Assembly: GCA_041397775.1 (NCBI GenBank)
Contig: JAWKWB010000009.1
Coordinates: 62,001-126,000 of the forward strand
DNA from: Ga0077555 sp041397775
Lineage (GTDB): Bacteria; Pseudomonadota; Alphaproteobacteria; Rhizobiales; Hyphomicrobiaceae
Direction of reading: 5' to 3'
Length of the DNA stretch: 64,000 nucleotides
A program made the translations under genes and the position numbers. The notes beneath the pieces were generated by a model. It saw nothing but the letters and a program-made list of their open reading frames with translations. It was not told the DNA's origin and made no database searches. This document shows, piece after piece, positions 1 to 8,042 of the stretch. Each line of letters begins with the position of its first letter. Positions within the stretch are counted from its first letter, which is position 1.

Positions 1-244
1 TGGTGGCGAAGATCCCGCCTGGACCACGTTCGTGAAGGATTCCCATTACGAATTGATGGCGAAAGCCTTTGGCGGTGTCGGCGTTCGCGTCACGTCGCCG
101 GACGAGCTGACGCGTGCGGTCAACGAGGCGATCTCCTCGGGCAAGCCGACGCTCGTCAACGCCATCATCGACGAGAAGGCGGGAACAGAGAGCGGCCGCA
201 TCGGTAATCTCAACCCGCAGAGCGTCGTCGGCAAGAAGGCCTGA
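1..244 (+). CDS. oxc: Oxalyl-CoA decarboxylase, C-terminal end only
   Basis: Partial gene running in from the left edge; the frame is open from base 2 to the TGA at 242-244. The visible 80 residues match the C-terminus of oxalyl-CoA decarboxylase, including the stretch AFGGVGVRVTSPDEL and the ending SGRIGNLNPQS. The enzyme is ThDP-dependent and converts oxalyl-CoA to formyl-CoA and CO2. Its catalytic parts lie outside the window. It is 40 bases upstream of frc on the same strand, the usual partner in oxalate breakdown, so the two are very likely co-transcribed. The call rests on the C-terminal sequence and on that neighbour. Confidence 0.87.
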   Translation, partial: GGEDPAWTTFVKDSHYELMAKAFGGVGVRVTSPDELTRAVNEAISSGKPTLVNAIIDEKAGTESGRIGNLNPQSVVGKKA

Positions 245-284
245 TCCGTCCCACGCGCAGAATTTCCCAAGAAGGAGACCCCTT

Positions 285-1565
285 ATGTCGAAGGCTCTTG
301 AAGGAGTCCGCATTCTGGACTTCACGCACGTGCAGTCCGGCCCTACGTGCACGCAGTTGCTGGCGTGGTTCGGCGCGGACGTGATCAAGGTCGAGCGGCC
401 GGGAACGGGCGATATCACCCGCGGCCAGCTGCAGGACATCCCGAAGGTGGACAGCCTCTATTTCACGATGCTGAACCACAACAAGCGCTCGATCACCCTC
501 GATACCAAGAACAAGACCGGCAAGGAGGTGCTCGAGCGCCTGATCAAGGGCTGCGACGTGCTGGTTGAGAATTTCGGTCCCGGCGTGCTCGATCGCATGG
601 GCTTTCCCTGGGAGACGATCCACCAGCTGAACCCGCGCATGATCGTGGCGTCCATCAAGGGCTTCGGACCGGGGCCCTACGAGGATTGCAAGGTCTATGA
701 GAACGTCGCGCAGTGCACGGGCGGTGCCGCCTCGACGACGGGCTTCCGCGAAGGCCCGCCGCTGGTGACGGGCGCGCAGATCGGCGACAGCGGCACGGGC
801 CTGCATCTGGCGCTGGGCATCGTGACGGCGCTGTTCCACCGCACGCATTCGGGCAAGGGCCAGCGCGTGACGTGCGCCATGCAGGATGGCGTCTTGAACC
901 TGTCGCGGGTGAAGCTGCGCGACCAGCAGCGCCTCGCGCATGGCCCGCTGACCGAGTACAGCCAGTACGGCGAGGGCGTCCCCTTCGGTGATGCCGTGCC
1001 GCGGGCGGGCAACGACAGCGGCGGCGGCCAGCCCGGCCGCATCCTGAAGTGCAAGGGTTGGGAGAACGATCCCAACGCCTACATCTACTTCATCACGCAG
1101 GCGCCGGTGTGGGAGAAGATCTGCGACGTCATCGGCGAGCCGGAGTGGAAGACACATCCCGACTTCGCGACGCCGAAGGCGCGGCTGCCGCGTCTCAACC
1201 AGATTTTCGGACGCATCGAGGACTGGACGACGACCAAGTCCAAGTTCGAGGCGATGGAGATCCTCAACGAGTTCGACATTCCCTGCGGCCCGATCCTTTC
1301 GATGAAGGAACTGGCGGAGGATCCGTCGTTGCGCAAGACCGGCACGGTGGTGGAAGTCGACCACCCCACGCGCGGCAAGTACCTGTCGGTGGGTAATCCC
1401 ATCAAGCTTTCCGATTCACCGGCGGATGTGCAGCGCTCACCGCTGCTGGGCGAGCACACCGACGAAATCCTGCGCGACGTGCTCAAGTATTCCGACGAGG
1501 AGATCGCCGCGATCAAGTCGTCGGGGGCCACGGAGCCGCCGCCGAAGAAGGCCGCTGCCCAGTAA
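285..1565 (+). CDS. frc: Formyl-CoA:oxalate CoA-transferase
   Basis: Encodes 426 aa, close to the 428 aa of characterised class III formyl-CoA transferases. The ATG at 285 is preceded by GAAGGAGA and gives the family N-terminus (SKALEGVRILDFTHVQSGP). The aspartate of QIGDSG is residue 168, matching the catalytic Asp169 of the family, and a Gly-rich segment (NDSGGGQPGR) follows in the middle of the protein. The enzyme moves CoA from formyl-CoA to oxalate, releasing formate and feeding oxalyl-CoA to Oxc. It sits between oxc and a formyl-THF gene, which supports a cytoplasmic oxalate-to-C1 pathway. The C-terminal tail is Ala/Lys/Pro rich and probably not part of the fold. Confidence 0.95.
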   Translation: MSKALEGVRILDFTHVQSGPTCTQLLAWFGADVIKVERPGTGDITRGQLQDIPKVDSLYFTMLNHNKRSITLDTKNKTGKEVLERLIKGCDVLVENFGPGVLDRMGFPWETIHQLNPRMIVASIKGFGPGPYEDCKVYENVAQCTGGAASTTGFREGPPLVTGAQIGDSGTGLHLALGIVTALFHRTHSGKGQRVTCAMQDGVLNLSRVKLRDQQRLAHGPLTEYSQYGEGVPFGDAVPRAGNDSGGGQPGRILKCKGWENDPNAYIYFITQAPVWEKICDVIGEPEWKTHPDFATPKARLPRLNQIFGRIEDWTTTKSKFEAMEILNEFDIPCGPILSMKELAEDPSLRKTGTVVEVDHPTRGKYLSVGNPIKLSDSPADVQRSPLLGEHTDEILRDVLKYSDEEIAAIKSSGATEPPPKKAAAQ

Positions 1566-1677
1566 CGACATCGGGAGGAGAGCAATTGCTCTCCTCCCCC
1601 ACACCCGCGATCGTAGACAAGACAGATTGCTCCATGACCGCGGCCCGTGCCGCGTGAAGGAGCGGGAGGAAACATCG

Positions 1678-4329
1678 ATGCGCATCGTCGTTCACGGCCA
1701 AGACGCCTTCGGCAAGGCGGTCCTGGAAAAGCTGCTCGCCCGCGGTGAGAATATCGTCGCGGTGTGCTGTGCCCCGGACAAGCCGGGCCGGGCGGAGGAC
1801 CCGCTCAAGGTCTTCGCGCTGGAGAAGGGGTTGCCCGTCCACCAGCCCAAGAGCTGGAAGACGCCGGAAGCGCTCGAGCTCATGAAGAGCTTCGATGCCG
1901 ACGTGTGCCTGATGGCCTATGTGCTGCTGTTCGTGCCGCAGCCGGTGCTGGATGCGCCGCGGCTCGGCACCTTCCAGTATCACCCGTCGCTGCTGCCCGA
2001 CCATCGCGGTCCCTCGTCGATCAACTGGCCGATCGCCATGGGCAAGACGAAGACGGGCCTGACCATCTTCTGGCCCGACGAGGGGCTCGACGAAGGCCCG
2101 ATCCTGCTGCAGAAGACCGTGGACATCGGTCCTGACGAGACGCTCGGCGACGTCTACTTCAAGAAGCTCTTCCCGATCGGCGTCGACGCGATGATCGAGA
2201 GCCTGGACCTCGTCAAGGCGGGCAAGGCGCCCAAGATCGATCAGGGCCTGAAGCAGAACCCGAAACTCGGTTCCTACGAGAGCTGGTTCAAGAAGGATTT
2301 CGCAGAGATCGATTGGGCCAAGCCCGTCGCCGACAGCTACAACGTCATCCGGGCCGCCAATCCCGCGCCCGGCGCCTGGTCCACGATCAAGGGCCAGAAG
2401 GTCGACATCTACGACAGCGGCCGTGCCGAGGGATCGGGCAAGGCCGGTGAGATCGTGGCCATCACCGACGCCGGCGTGACGGTGGCCGGCAATGGCGGCT
2501 GCATCCTCGTCAAGCGCGTACGTCCGGCGGGCGGCCAGAAGATCGCTGCCGGCGAATGGGCGAAGGCGGCGGGGATTGCGGTCGGCGATACGTTCGACGC
2601 GCCGTCGCCGAAAGCGGCAGAACCAGACAAGAAGGCATCGGGAGGAAGCAAAGTGGCCGTCAGATCCGACATCGAAATTGCTCGCGACGCGAAGAAGAAG
2701 CCCATTCTCGACGTCGGCGGCAAGCTCGGCATCGCGCCCGAGCACCTGCTGCCCTTCGGCCATGACAAGGCGAAGATCTCGGCCGACTTCATCAAGTCGC
2801 TGGAGAGCCGCAAGGATGGCAAGCTGATCCTGGTCACGGCGATCAATCCGACACCGGCAGGCGAGGGCAAGACCACGACCACGGTCGGACTGGGCGACGG
2901 CCTCAACTACATCGGCAAGAAGGCGGTGATCTGCCTGCGCGAGCCCTCGCTGGGGCCGTGCTTCGGCGTGAAGGGCGGTGCAGCGGGTGGCGGCTATTCC
3001 CAGGTCGTGCCGATGGAAGACATCAACCTGCACTTCACCGGCGATTTCCATGCCATCACGTCGGCGCATAATCTGCTGTCGGCGATGATCGACAACCACA
3101 TCTACTGGGGCAACGCCCAGGGCATCGACCAGCGCCGCGTGGCATGGCGCCGGGTGATGGACATGAACGATCGTGCGTTGCGTCAGGTCGTGTGTTCGCT
3201 CGGCGGCGTGGCCAACGGTTTCCCGCGCGAGACCGGCTTCGACATCACGGTGGCGTCGGAAGTGATGGCGATCCTGTGCCTGGCCAACGACCTCAAAGAT
3301 CTCGAGAAGCGGCTCGGCGACATCATCATCGGCTATCGCCGTGACAGGTCGCCCGTCTATTGCCGCGACATCAAGGCGGATGGGGCCATGACGGTCCTGC
3401 TCGCGCAGGCGATGCAGCCGAACCTGGTGCAGACGCTGGAGAACAATCCCGCGCTGATCCATGGTGGGCCGTTCGCCAACATCGCGCACGGCTGCAACTC
3501 CGTGATCGCGACCAAGACGGCGCTCAAGATCGCCGACTACGTCGTCACGGAGGCGGGGTTCGGGGCGGACCTGGGGGCGGAGAAGTTCTTCGACATCAAG
3601 TGCCGCAAGGCCGGTCTCAAGCCCTCGGCGGCGGTGATCGTGGCGACGATCCGCGCCCTCAAGATGAACGGCGGCGTCAAGAAGGAAGACCTCGGCAAGG
3701 AGAACGTCGAAGCCGTCCGCAAGGGGCTCGACAATCTCGGCCGCCATATCGAGAACGTGAAGAGCTTCGGCGTGCCCGCCGTCGTCGGCATCAACCACTT
3801 CATCACGGATACGGATGCCGAAGTCGCCGTCGTGATGGACTATGTGAAGAGCCTGGGCTCGGAGTGCTTCCTCAACAAGCACTGGGGCGAAGGTGGCAAG
3901 GGCATCGCCGCGATGGCCAAGCGGGTCGCCGAAATCGCGGATGGCGGCACGGCGGATTTCAAGCCGCTCTATCCCGACGACATGGGTCTTTTCGAGAAGA
4001 TCGAGACCATCGCCAAGAAGATCTATCGCGCCGGGCAGGTCTCCGCCGACAAGTCGGTGCGCGACCAGCTCAAGACGTGGGAGGAGATGGGCTACGGCAA
4101 GCTGCCCGTGTGCATCGCCAAGACGCAGTACTCGTTCTCCACCGATCCCAACCAGCGGGGCGCTCCGAGCGGCCATACGATCCCGGTACGGGAAGTTAGA
4201 CTTTCGGCGGGAGCGGGATTCATCGTTGCGATCTGCGGTGAGATCATGACAATGCCGGGATTGCCCAAGGCGCCGTCCGCAGAGTTCATCCGCATGAACG
4301 AGGCGGGGCAGATCGACGGGCTGTTCTGA
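1678..4329 (+). CDS. Fusion of a formyltransferase/10-formyl-THF hydrolase-like domain with formate-tetrahydrofolate ligase
   Basis: A single open frame of 883 aa starting at an ATG behind GGGAGGA. Residues 1-310 resemble the formyl-transferase and C-terminal domains at the N-terminus of 10-formyl-THF dehydrogenase (ALDH1L1 type), with YHPSLLPDHRG (His102) and GLDEGPIL (Asp138) where the catalytic His and Asp are expected. After a Lys/Ser/Gly-rich linker, residues 326-883 are a full-length formate-THF ligase (Fhs, usual length about 557 aa), with the ATP loop TPAGEGKTT and the signature GGAAGGGYSQVVPM. Fhs makes 10-formyl-THF from formate, ATP and THF. Behind oxc-frc it would capture oxalate-derived formate. 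The N-terminal domain could hydrolyse or transfer the formyl group; which one is not visible. A ribosome-binding site and GTG sit exactly at the domain border, so Fhs may also be made separately. Confidence 0.9.
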   Translation: MRIVVHGQDAFGKAVLEKLLARGENIVAVCCAPDKPGRAEDPLKVFALEKGLPVHQPKSWKTPEALELMKSFDADVCLMAYVLLFVPQPVLDAPRLGTFQYHPSLLPDHRGPSSINWPIAMGKTKTGLTIFWPDEGLDEGPILLQKTVDIGPDETLGDVYFKKLFPIGVDAMIESLDLVKAGKAPKIDQGLKQNPKLGSYESWFKKDFAEIDWAKPVADSYNVIRAANPAPGAWSTIKGQKVDIYDSGRAEGSGKAGEIVAITDAGVTVAGNGGCILVKRVRPAGGQKIAAGEWAKAAGIAVGDTFDAPSPKAAEPDKKASGGSKVAVRSDIEIARDAKKKPILDVGGKLGIAPEHLLPFGHDKAKISADFIKSLESRKDGKLILVTAINPTPAGEGKTTTTVGLGDGLNYIGKKAVICLREPSLGPCFGVKGGAAGGGYSQVVPMEDINLHFTGDFHAITSAHNLLSAMIDNHIYWGNAQGIDQRRVAWRRVMDMNDRALRQVVCSLGGVANGFPRETGFDITVASEVMAILCLANDLKDLEKRLGDIIIGYRRDRSPVYCRDIKADGAMTVLLAQAMQPNLVQTLENNPALIHGGPFANIAHGCNSVIATKTALKIADYVVTEAGFGADLGAEKFFDIKCRKAGLKPSAAVIVATIRALKMNGGVKKEDLGKENVEAVRKGLDNLGRHIENVKSFGVPAVVGINHFITDTDAEVAVVMDYVKSLGSECFLNKHWGEGGKGIAAMAKRVAEIADGGTADFKPLYPDDMGLFEKIETIAKKIYRAGQVSADKSVRDQLKTWEEMGYGKLPVCIAKTQYSFSTDPNQRGAPSGHTIPVREVRLSAGAGFIVAICGEIMTMPGLPKAPSAEFIRMNEAGQIDGLF
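2641..2655 (+). promoter_or_regulatory. Internal ribosome-binding site and GTG at the fusion border
   Basis: GGAGGA at 2641-2646 lies about seven bases before an in-frame GTG (2653-2655). Starting there gives a 558 aa protein, the normal length of formate-THF ligase. It looks like the start of a formerly separate fhs gene whose upstream neighbour lost its stop codon. Both a fused and a free Fhs product are possible. Confidence 0.55.
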
Positions 4330-4388
4330 TTTTTGGGAGGGACGGAACGGCGGCCCATCAAAAGAGCCGCCGACGTTTCGGACTAGGG

Positions 4389-4412
4389 CGGGCGGGGAGC
4401 GATCCCCGCCCG
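4389..4412. terminator. Hairpin terminator between convergent genes
   Basis: A perfect 10-bp stem (CGGGCGGGGA / TCCCCGCCCG) closed by a GCGA tetraloop, followed on the + strand by TTCTGTTT. It sits between the end of the formyl-THF gene and the end of the HlyC/CorC gene, and could serve both. Confidence 0.7.
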
Positions 4413-4455
4413 TTCTGTTTGGTGCGCCCGCCGTGGCGCGCGGTGCGGGGATGTG

Positions 4456-5784
4456 TCAGCGGGCGCGCGGCGTGTGCTGGCCGGGGTCCGTCGCATTGGC
4501 GGCCGGCAGTTTGCGCACCCGGACGGCCGCGATGCGGTTGCGCTGCTTGCGCACGATATCGAACCGGTAGCCGTAGAACGTGAAGGTTTGACCGACCTCG
4601 GGAATGGTCTGGGCTTCGTGCATGACGAGACCCGCGACCGTGGTCGCTTCCTCGTCGGGGAGATCCCAGTCCATGGCGCGGTTCAAATCGCGGATGGGGA
4701 GCGTGCCCTCGACGTTGATCGATCCGTCGGCCTGCTGGCGAATGTGGACTTCGTGCGTGTCGTGCTCGTCGGCGATCTGGCCGACGATCTCCTCGAGGAT
4801 GTCCTCGAGTGTGACGAGGCCCTGCACCTCGCCGTACTCGTCGACGACGAGGGCGAGCTGCGCCTTGCGCTTGAGGAACTGACCGAGCTGGTCCTTGACG
4901 CTGGTCGTATCGGGCACGAACCACGGCGGGCCGGCGATGGCGGGAATGTCGAGGCGCTTGGGGTCCCAGTTCACCCGCTGCAGTGCGCTCAGCATGTCCT
5001 TGGTATGGATGATGCCGACGATGTTGTCGGGTTCGTCGCGCCACAACGGGACGCGGGAGTACTGGCTGTTGAGGATCTCGCCGACGATCTTCTCGGGGGC
5101 ATCGGCAGCGTTGACCGTGTCCATCTTGGTACGATGGACCATGATGTCGAGCACCTGGAGGTCCTTGAGGTCCAGGATGCCGCCGAGCATGGCGGCATCG
5201 GCGCTGGCGACGCCACCCTCCTGCTTCTGGATCTCGATCGTTCCCCGGATCTCGTCGTGCGCGGCGAGGATGTTGGCTTCGTTGTCCTTCTGGGTCGGGG
5301 TGAGCTTCAGGATCGTACTGACGATGAACTGCACGGTCATCGTGAAGGGCTTCAGGACGACGATCAGCGCGTGCATCGCCGGCGCGACCGCCAGCGCGAT
5401 GCGCTCGGGAAAGGCCAGCGCGTAGGTCTTGGGCAGGACCTCGGAGAAAATGACGACCAGGACGGTCATCACGACCGTGGCGTAGGCGACGCCGACGTCG
5501 CCGAAGAGCCCGATCAGGAGACTGGTCGACAGCGCGGACGCGAGAATGTTGACGAGATTGTTGCCGATCAGGACCGTGCCGATGATGCGTTCGGGGGCCG
5601 CCAGGAGGCGACCGACCTGCTTCGCATGGTCGTTGCCTTCCTGCTCCATCGCCACGATGCGGGCGCGCGAAACCGCCGTCAGGGCCGTTTCGCTGCCGCT
5701 GAAGAACGCCGACAGGAGCAGCAACAGGAAGATGGCGCCAATGGTGAGGCCGGTTTCGAAGGTGAGGATCGATGCAAGGTACAT
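4456..5784 (-). CDS. HlyC/CorC family transporter with CBS domains
   Basis: Encodes 442 aa. The first 150 or so residues are a DUF21/CNNM membrane domain with about four hydrophobic segments and the SGSETALTAVSRARI motif. Next come paired CBS domains (around 205-330, with VVDEYGEVQGLVTLEDILEEIVG) and a C-terminal CorC_HlyC domain (ADGSINVEGTLPIRDLN onward). Members of the family are linked to magnesium or cobalt efflux, and the old haemolysin name is misleading. It is the last gene of an aroK-aroB-transporter operon, 67 bases after aroB, an order common in Hyphomicrobiales. The C-terminal tail is variable. Confidence 0.9.
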   Translation of the reverse strand: MYLASILTFETGLTIGAIFLLLLLSAFFSGSETALTAVSRARIVAMEQEGNDHAKQVGRLLAAPERIIGTVLIGNNLVNILASALSTSLLIGLFGDVGVAYATVVMTVLVVIFSEVLPKTYALAFPERIALAVAPAMHALIVVLKPFTMTVQFIVSTILKLTPTQKDNEANILAAHDEIRGTIEIQKQEGGVASADAAMLGGILDLKDLQVLDIMVHRTKMDTVNAADAPEKIVGEILNSQYSRVPLWRDEPDNIVGIIHTKDMLSALQRVNWDPKRLDIPAIAGPPWFVPDTTSVKDQLGQFLKRKAQLALVVDEYGEVQGLVTLEDILEEIVGQIADEHDTHEVHIRQQADGSINVEGTLPIRDLNRAMDWDLPDEEATTVAGLVMHEAQTIPEVGQTFTFYGYRFDIVRKQRNRIAAVRVRKLPAANATDPGQHTPRAR

Positions 5785-5851
5785 GCTGGTGGCCTCGTCG
5801 TAGCTGGGGCGGCTCGTCCACGCGCCGGCCGGCGTTGGCTGACCGCTGCCG

Positions 5852-6988
5852 TCAGGCGGCCGCGATCTCGGTCTGCAGGAAATGCCTGAGAGCCTCGGTG
5901 TCCACGTCGCGCGTTACGAAGGCTTCGCCGATGCCGCGCACGAGAACGAGCGTCAGGCGGCCCTCGCGGACTTTCTTGTCCTGGCTCATCAGGGCGAAGA
6001 TGGTATCGACATCGGGCTTGTCCTTGCCGGGGATGTCCGCGACGCGCGTGGGCAGGCCGACGGTGCGCAAATGCTTCTCCACGCGGGCGGCGGTGCCCTT
6101 CGGGCAAAGGCCCTGCAACTCGGAGAAGCGGAAGGCCTGTGCCATGCCGATGGCGACCGCCTCGCCATGCAGCAACCGGCTCGAGAAGCCTGCCCAGGCC
6201 TCGAAGGCGTGGCCGAACGTATGACCGAGGTTGAGCAGCATGCGGTCGCCGGTTTCCGTTTCGTCGCGCTCGACGATGGCGGCCTTGGCGCGCACGCTGC
6301 GCTCGACAGCCTCGGTCAGGGTGCGCGTATCGTTGCCGAAGAGCGAGCGCCAATTGCGGTCGAGCCACTCGAAGAATGGCGCGTCACCGAGCAGTCCGTA
6401 CTTCACGACCTCCGCGTAGCCGGCGCGCATCTCGCGCTCGGGCAGGGTGGCGAGCAGGTCCGCATCGGCAAGGACGAGGCTCGGCTGGTGGAAGGCACCG
6501 ATGAGGTTCTTGCCGTGGCGGCTGTTGATCGCGGTCTTGCCGCCGACGGAGCTGTCGACTTGCGCCAGCAGCGTGGTCGGCACCTGCACGAAGCGCATGC
6601 CACGGCGCACGAGGCTGGCGGCAAGCCCGACCAGGTCCCCGATGACGCCGCCGCCGAGCGCTACGACGAGATCGCCGCGCTCCAGGCCCATGGCCAGCAG
6701 GCCGTCGCAGACCTCACCCAGGTTCTCCAGGCTTTTTGTCGCTTCGCCGGGCGGCAGCACGATCGTGCCGGCGAACTTGCCCGCGTCCGTCAGCGCCTTT
6801 TCCAGGGCGGCGAGATGAAGGCGGGCCACGTTCTCGTCCGTGACGATGGCGCAGCGGCGCGCCTTCAGGCGCGAGAAGATATTGTCGTGAGATCGGCAAC
6901 GAGGCGCGGCCCGATCAGCACCTCGTAGCTCGCTCGCCGAGCGAACCGGGACTGCGACGCCAGGCTGCTCGTGTGACGCATCACTCAT
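5852..6988 (-). CDS. aroB: 3-dehydroquinate synthase, with an out-of-frame N-terminal patch
   Basis: Encodes 378 aa; makes 3-dehydroquinate from DAHP in the shikimate pathway (NAD- and metal-dependent, cytoplasmic). Family motifs are clear: PPGEATKSLE, ALGGGVIGDLVGLAAS, PTTLLAQVDSSVGGKTAIN, and LLNLGHTFGHAFE with metal-binding histidines. Residues 16-36 do not look like AroB, but the same DNA in another frame reads YEVLIGPRLVADLT, the expected family sequence. Restoring the expected reading needs about three missing bases that together cancel out, so the overall frame stays open. aroK lies 66 bases upstream on the same strand. Confidence 0.93.
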   Translation of the reverse strand: MSDASHEQPGVAVPVRSASELRGADRAAPRCRSHDNIFSRLKARRCAIVTDENVARLHLAALEKALTDAGKFAGTIVLPPGEATKSLENLGEVCDGLLAMGLERGDLVVALGGGVIGDLVGLAASLVRRGMRFVQVPTTLLAQVDSSVGGKTAINSRHGKNLIGAFHQPSLVLADADLLATLPEREMRAGYAEVVKYGLLGDAPFFEWLDRNWRSLFGNDTRTLTEAVERSVRAKAAIVERDETETGDRMLLNLGHTFGHAFEAWAGFSSRLLHGEAVAIGMAQAFRFSELQGLCPKGTAARVEKHLRTVGLPTRVADIPGKDKPDVDTIFALMSQDKKVREGRLTLVLVRGIGEAFVTRDVDTEALRHFLQTEIAAA

Positions 6989-7054
6989 CGTCTCTCATCC
7001 TGTCCGTGTGTCTCTGGCGCCGTCATGTCGAGCGAGGCCCAAAGGGGATTGCGT

Positions 7055-7663
7055 TCAAGCCGTTTCGCCCGTCTCGGCGCGCGCGATCCGGGCCAAGGCG
7101 GCGATGATCTCGGCTATGATCACGTCGTGGGGAACCTCGCGGCTGTCGATGACGAGATCGGCCCCCGCGTAGACGGGATAGCGAACTTCCATCAGGTTGC
7201 GCATCGTGGTTTCCGGGTCGGCCGTCTTCAGCAGCGGGCGATTGTCACGCTTCATGACGCGCCGCATGAGTACGGCCAGCTCGGCGCGCAGCCAGATGGC
7301 GTAGCCATACTCCTTGATGCGCTCCCGGGTCTCGGCATTCATATAGGCGCCGCCGCCGGTCGCAAGGACCTGGGGCCCGGCGTGCAACAGTCGCTCGATG
7401 ACGCGGCGTTCGCCACTGCGGAAATACTCCTCGCCATGGGCCGCGAAGATTTCGGGGATCGTCATGCCGGCGGCGGCCTCGATCTCGTCGTCGGCATCGA
7501 CGAACGGGATGCCCAGGTACATCGCCAGCCGGCGGCCGACCGACGACTTGCCGCATCCCATCAATCCGACCATGACGAGGGAGCGCGTGCCCAGCCATTG
7601 GCGGACCGCGGCGATGCTCTCCTCGCTGGATTGGACGTTACCCTTGGCCGGACTGCGAATCAT
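7055..7663 (-). CDS. aroK: Shikimate kinase
   Basis: Encodes 202 aa; phosphorylates shikimate with ATP, the fifth step of the shikimate pathway. The P-loop GLMGCGKSSVG is near residue 33, followed by the shikimate-binding region (DADDEIEAAAGMTIPEIF), the GGGAY motif and the lid segment around RDNRPLL. A long N-terminal extension of about 25 residues precedes the core, as in many alphaproteobacterial AroK proteins. The ATG follows GGAGCAGGA. First gene of the aroK-aroB-transporter operon; its promoter must lie in the region shared with the divergent gene at 7883. Confidence 0.95.
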   Translation of the reverse strand: MIRSPAKGNVQSSEESIAAVRQWLGTRSLVMVGLMGCGKSSVGRRLAMYLGIPFVDADDEIEAAAGMTIPEIFAAHGEEYFRSGERRVIERLLHAGPQVLATGGGAYMNAETRERIKEYGYAIWLRAELAVLMRRVMKRDNRPLLKTADPETTMRNLMEVRYPVYAGADLVIDSREVPHDVIIAEIIAALARIARAETGETA

Positions 7664-7882
7664 TCCTGCTCCCGCTTGGCTCCGCCCGGGCGGCTTCAGG
7701 CCCGGATGCGGATCTCGATCTCTTCAGATTACAACCAATCACAATGAACAAAAACAGCGGCTTCGGCGCATTGTGTCTGCTGCCGGATCAACTGTGTTCC
7801 TGCGATTTGGGCAATCGACTCTCGTGGGTCATAATGGAAACACGTTGCACGGATAGCAAACTCGCCGTCACGGGTCGATGCG

Positions 7883-8026
7883 ATGCCAAGTCTCTTGCGG
7901 TTTCTCTTCTTTGTCGGACTGATCTCGGCGGTCGCCTATGGCGGCCTGTTCGCGCTGTCCGAATTCTTCGAGCCGCAGCAGCGGGAGACCAGGCAGACGG
8001 TTCCGGGCGTCAAGATCAAGCGTTGA
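7883..8026 (+). CDS. Small single-pass membrane protein, 47 aa
   Basis: A 47-codon frame starting MPSLLRFLFFVGLISAVAYG and ending VPGVKIKR. It has one hydrophobic segment (about residues 4-27) and a charged tail with FEPQQRETRQTV, a pattern of a small inner-membrane protein with a short soluble C-terminus. The stop is 16 bases before the start of the next gene on the same strand, so the two are probably one operon. I recall similar short proteins near shikimate genes in Hyphomicrobiales but cannot name a family. No function can be assigned. An alternative ATG five bases upstream is in a different frame. Confidence 0.6.
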   Translation: MPSLLRFLFFVGLISAVAYGGLFALSEFFEPQQRETRQTVPGVKIKR

Positions 8027-8042
8027 TAAAGGCATCCCCTCG

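Noticed and set aside
1513..4176. An 887-codon open frame antisense to the formyl-THF fusion gene
   Set aside because: It is a shadow: high GC in third positions keeps the opposite strand open. It has no domain and no ribosome-binding site, while the + strand has clear enzyme motifs.
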